Of a stretch of DNA of 64,000 bases, positions 62,429-64,000 are shown in pieces. The translations under genes were made by a program, and so were the position numbers. Source of the stretch: Sclerurus mexicanus. Its lineage: Eukaryota; Chordata; Aves; Passeriformes; Furnariidae. Below the pieces are notes generated by a model. That model was not told the origin of the DNA and did not search any database. It saw nothing but the letters and a program-made list of their open reading frames with translations. Location: positions 248,001-312,000 of the forward strand of contig VWZF01003009.1 of NCBI GenBank assembly GCA_013396755.1, given 5' to 3'. The first letter of the stretch is position 1, and each line of letters starts with the position of its first letter.

Positions 62429-64000
62429 TATTAAAAGATCTGCCCAGAAATACAGATTCCAATGTGGTTCAGCAGTTTCTAGTGCAGATTTTGGTGCTGT
62501 TTTTTCTGTGCTGGTACTTGGGCCAGATCCCTGGCTAAGCTGCACATCCCATCATGGGCTGCAGCTCATGAGTCCCCTACAGCTTCAAGACCATGGCTCA
62601 CCCAGTCCATTCATAAGGAAAGTGTTTACAACTCACCCCCAGCACAATTCCTACATGCTATAGCATTTTTAATTTACTTTTTCCCATTTGCAGCCAAAGC
62701 AGAAAGAAGGTGGGAGCAGGTGGACTCGTTCTAGTTAATGTGGACAGGGCACATGCGAAAAAACTCCCAGTCATGTCTAACTCCTGATGTTTGTGTCTGC
62801 ATTAGGGAATTCCGTCCAGTTCAGAGCAGAAAGGAGGTATTGAAGTGAATCCTCAAGTGATCCTGACTTCCAACACATTGGTTTGGTCTTCAGCATAGCA
62901 TTGGTGTGGGTGAAATAAATTTCCTCTGGAGGAAACTACATCAGAAGCTCTTCCCCAGGTGTCCACCAAATGCAGTCCAAATCCCACTTCCCAGTGGGGT
63001 GTAGGAATACAAATCAAGGGCGGGTCCTTTGGACAGCTTCAAGCTACGTATAAGGTTGAAATTCTCAGTTCAGAGCACCAAGTTAAGTTTGAAGTTAAGT
63101 TTGGTTTGAAACAAACTTTATATGTAGCTATAGGGGGTGCTCAGCATCAGCTCCACTGAGTTGTCTTCACTAACACAAATATAGCCAGGGCTGGTCAAAT
63201 TTACAGTATCTCCACCGATTGCTTTTACTTGGTGTTCAACCTGGTACATATGCATCGGTATAAACACTGCCCAGAGCACTGTGGAAATCAGCCTGTGCTC
63301 TCTTCGTCAGTGCAAACCATCAGCCTGGGTATGAGACAAAATCCGAGCATAGCAGAGGTGGAGAGACCAAAACCAAAGCAACCTGCTTTCTCATTCTAAG
63401 GGATAAGTATGGCATCACTGCAGCACTGTGCAGTTATTTAAATATATTTTCCCCCATCAGACAAATACCTAATTTTCTTGGAATCCCCAAAGACGTAGCA
63501 GTCATAAACCCCATGTTTCAGCCTCCTGCACACAGCACAGACAATGTCAAGCACAACGGATATCACCATGCTCTCACACAGAAACTAGGAAGCAAACAAT
63601 TGGCCCATGTCTTCCTGAGCTGCCAGAAAAACAAGCGAGCAAGAGGCTTACTTGGTTCGCAATCAAAATTCACTTTCCAGCTTCTGAACAGCTCCAAGTA
63701 GTACAAAACACTGCACAAGTGAGCCTGCACCTTAAAGATATATCATCTTCCCAGCATTGTTTCTGCACATTAGCAGCAAAGAGAAGAAATATCAAGGATA
63801 CAGCCACAGGCTGAGCTGTGCATTGACACCAGCTTGTGGCTTTGAGTCTACTCTGGCACCACGAGGAACCACTCGTGCCTCACCAACACACAGAAGCACC
63901 CAGGTCAGAGAAGCACCATCATTAAACAAACCTTCCTCGTGGCTGGTTCTGTGAAACACAGAGCAAAGGTAATCCTTATGCCAAAAACAAGGGGAAAAGG
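62429..64000. other. Unique stretch, no gene seen
   Basis: No gene recognised. Short frames of 62 to 66 codons have no motifs. A 12-bp tandem duplication at 63080-63103 is the only repeat seen. Confidence 0.55.
63080..63103 (+). repeat. 12-bp tandem duplication (2 copies)
   Basis: AAGTTAAGTTTG occurs twice head to tail (63080-63091 and 63092-63103) with no mismatch, followed by a partial GTTTG. Confidence 0.9.

Noticed and set aside
1..64000. tRNA, rRNA, known microRNAs, endogenous retrovirus LTRs or genes, telomeric repeats, CRISPR arrays
   Set aside because: Looked for by eye on both strands; nothing convincing was seen. Very diverged copies could still be missed.

Overview
The window looks like a piece of a bird nuclear chromosome. 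The best evidence is the set of CR1 non-LTR retrotransposon fragments, several of which end in the 3' terminus typical of birds (for example a doubled ATCATAGA unit followed by ATGGTTTGGGTTGG near 35832). The rest is A+T-rich by eye, low in CpG, sparse in repeats, and has only short open frames full of stops. A crocodilian or other sauropsid cannot be fully excluded. There is no operon structure, rRNA, tRNA, CRISPR array or prokaryotic signal.

No complete gene could be identified. The sequence reads as intergenic or intronic DNA. The best candidate for coding sequence is a 101-bp minus-strand block at 45460-45560, open throughout and flanked by a good acceptor and a consensus GTAAGTG donor. 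I do not recognise the peptide. If it is real, part of the window is intron of a minus-strand gene.

Layout: 1-2849 unique DNA; 2850-3495 an old plus-strand CR1 with reverse-transcriptase remnants; 4128-4662 a minus-strand CR1; 4663-28061 mostly unique DNA with simple repeats, a perfect 37-bp tandem duplication (22961-23041), an almost pure A/C tract (23102-23279) and a locally GC-rich patch with four CACGTG sites (23461-24260); 28062-28524 a plus-strand CR1; 28525-34794 unique; 34795-35065 an old minus-strand CR1 end; 35134-35205 an 18-bp x 4 minisatellite; 35405-35439 an assembly gap; 35832-36015 the best-preserved CR1; 41520-43440 a long, very old minus-strand CR1; 44036-44360 a second CR1 covering the same part of ORF2; 45460-45560 the candidate exon; 47386-47639 and 48748-48880 plus-strand CR1 ends; 48881-64000 mostly unique DNA with an A+T-rich block at 61800-62420 and one N at 62428.

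No novel multi-gene system was found. The points most worth checking are the candidate exon, the long ancient CR1, the CACGTG cluster and several local tandem duplications. All calls come from reading the sequence and from remembered family consensus; no alignment or database search was run.
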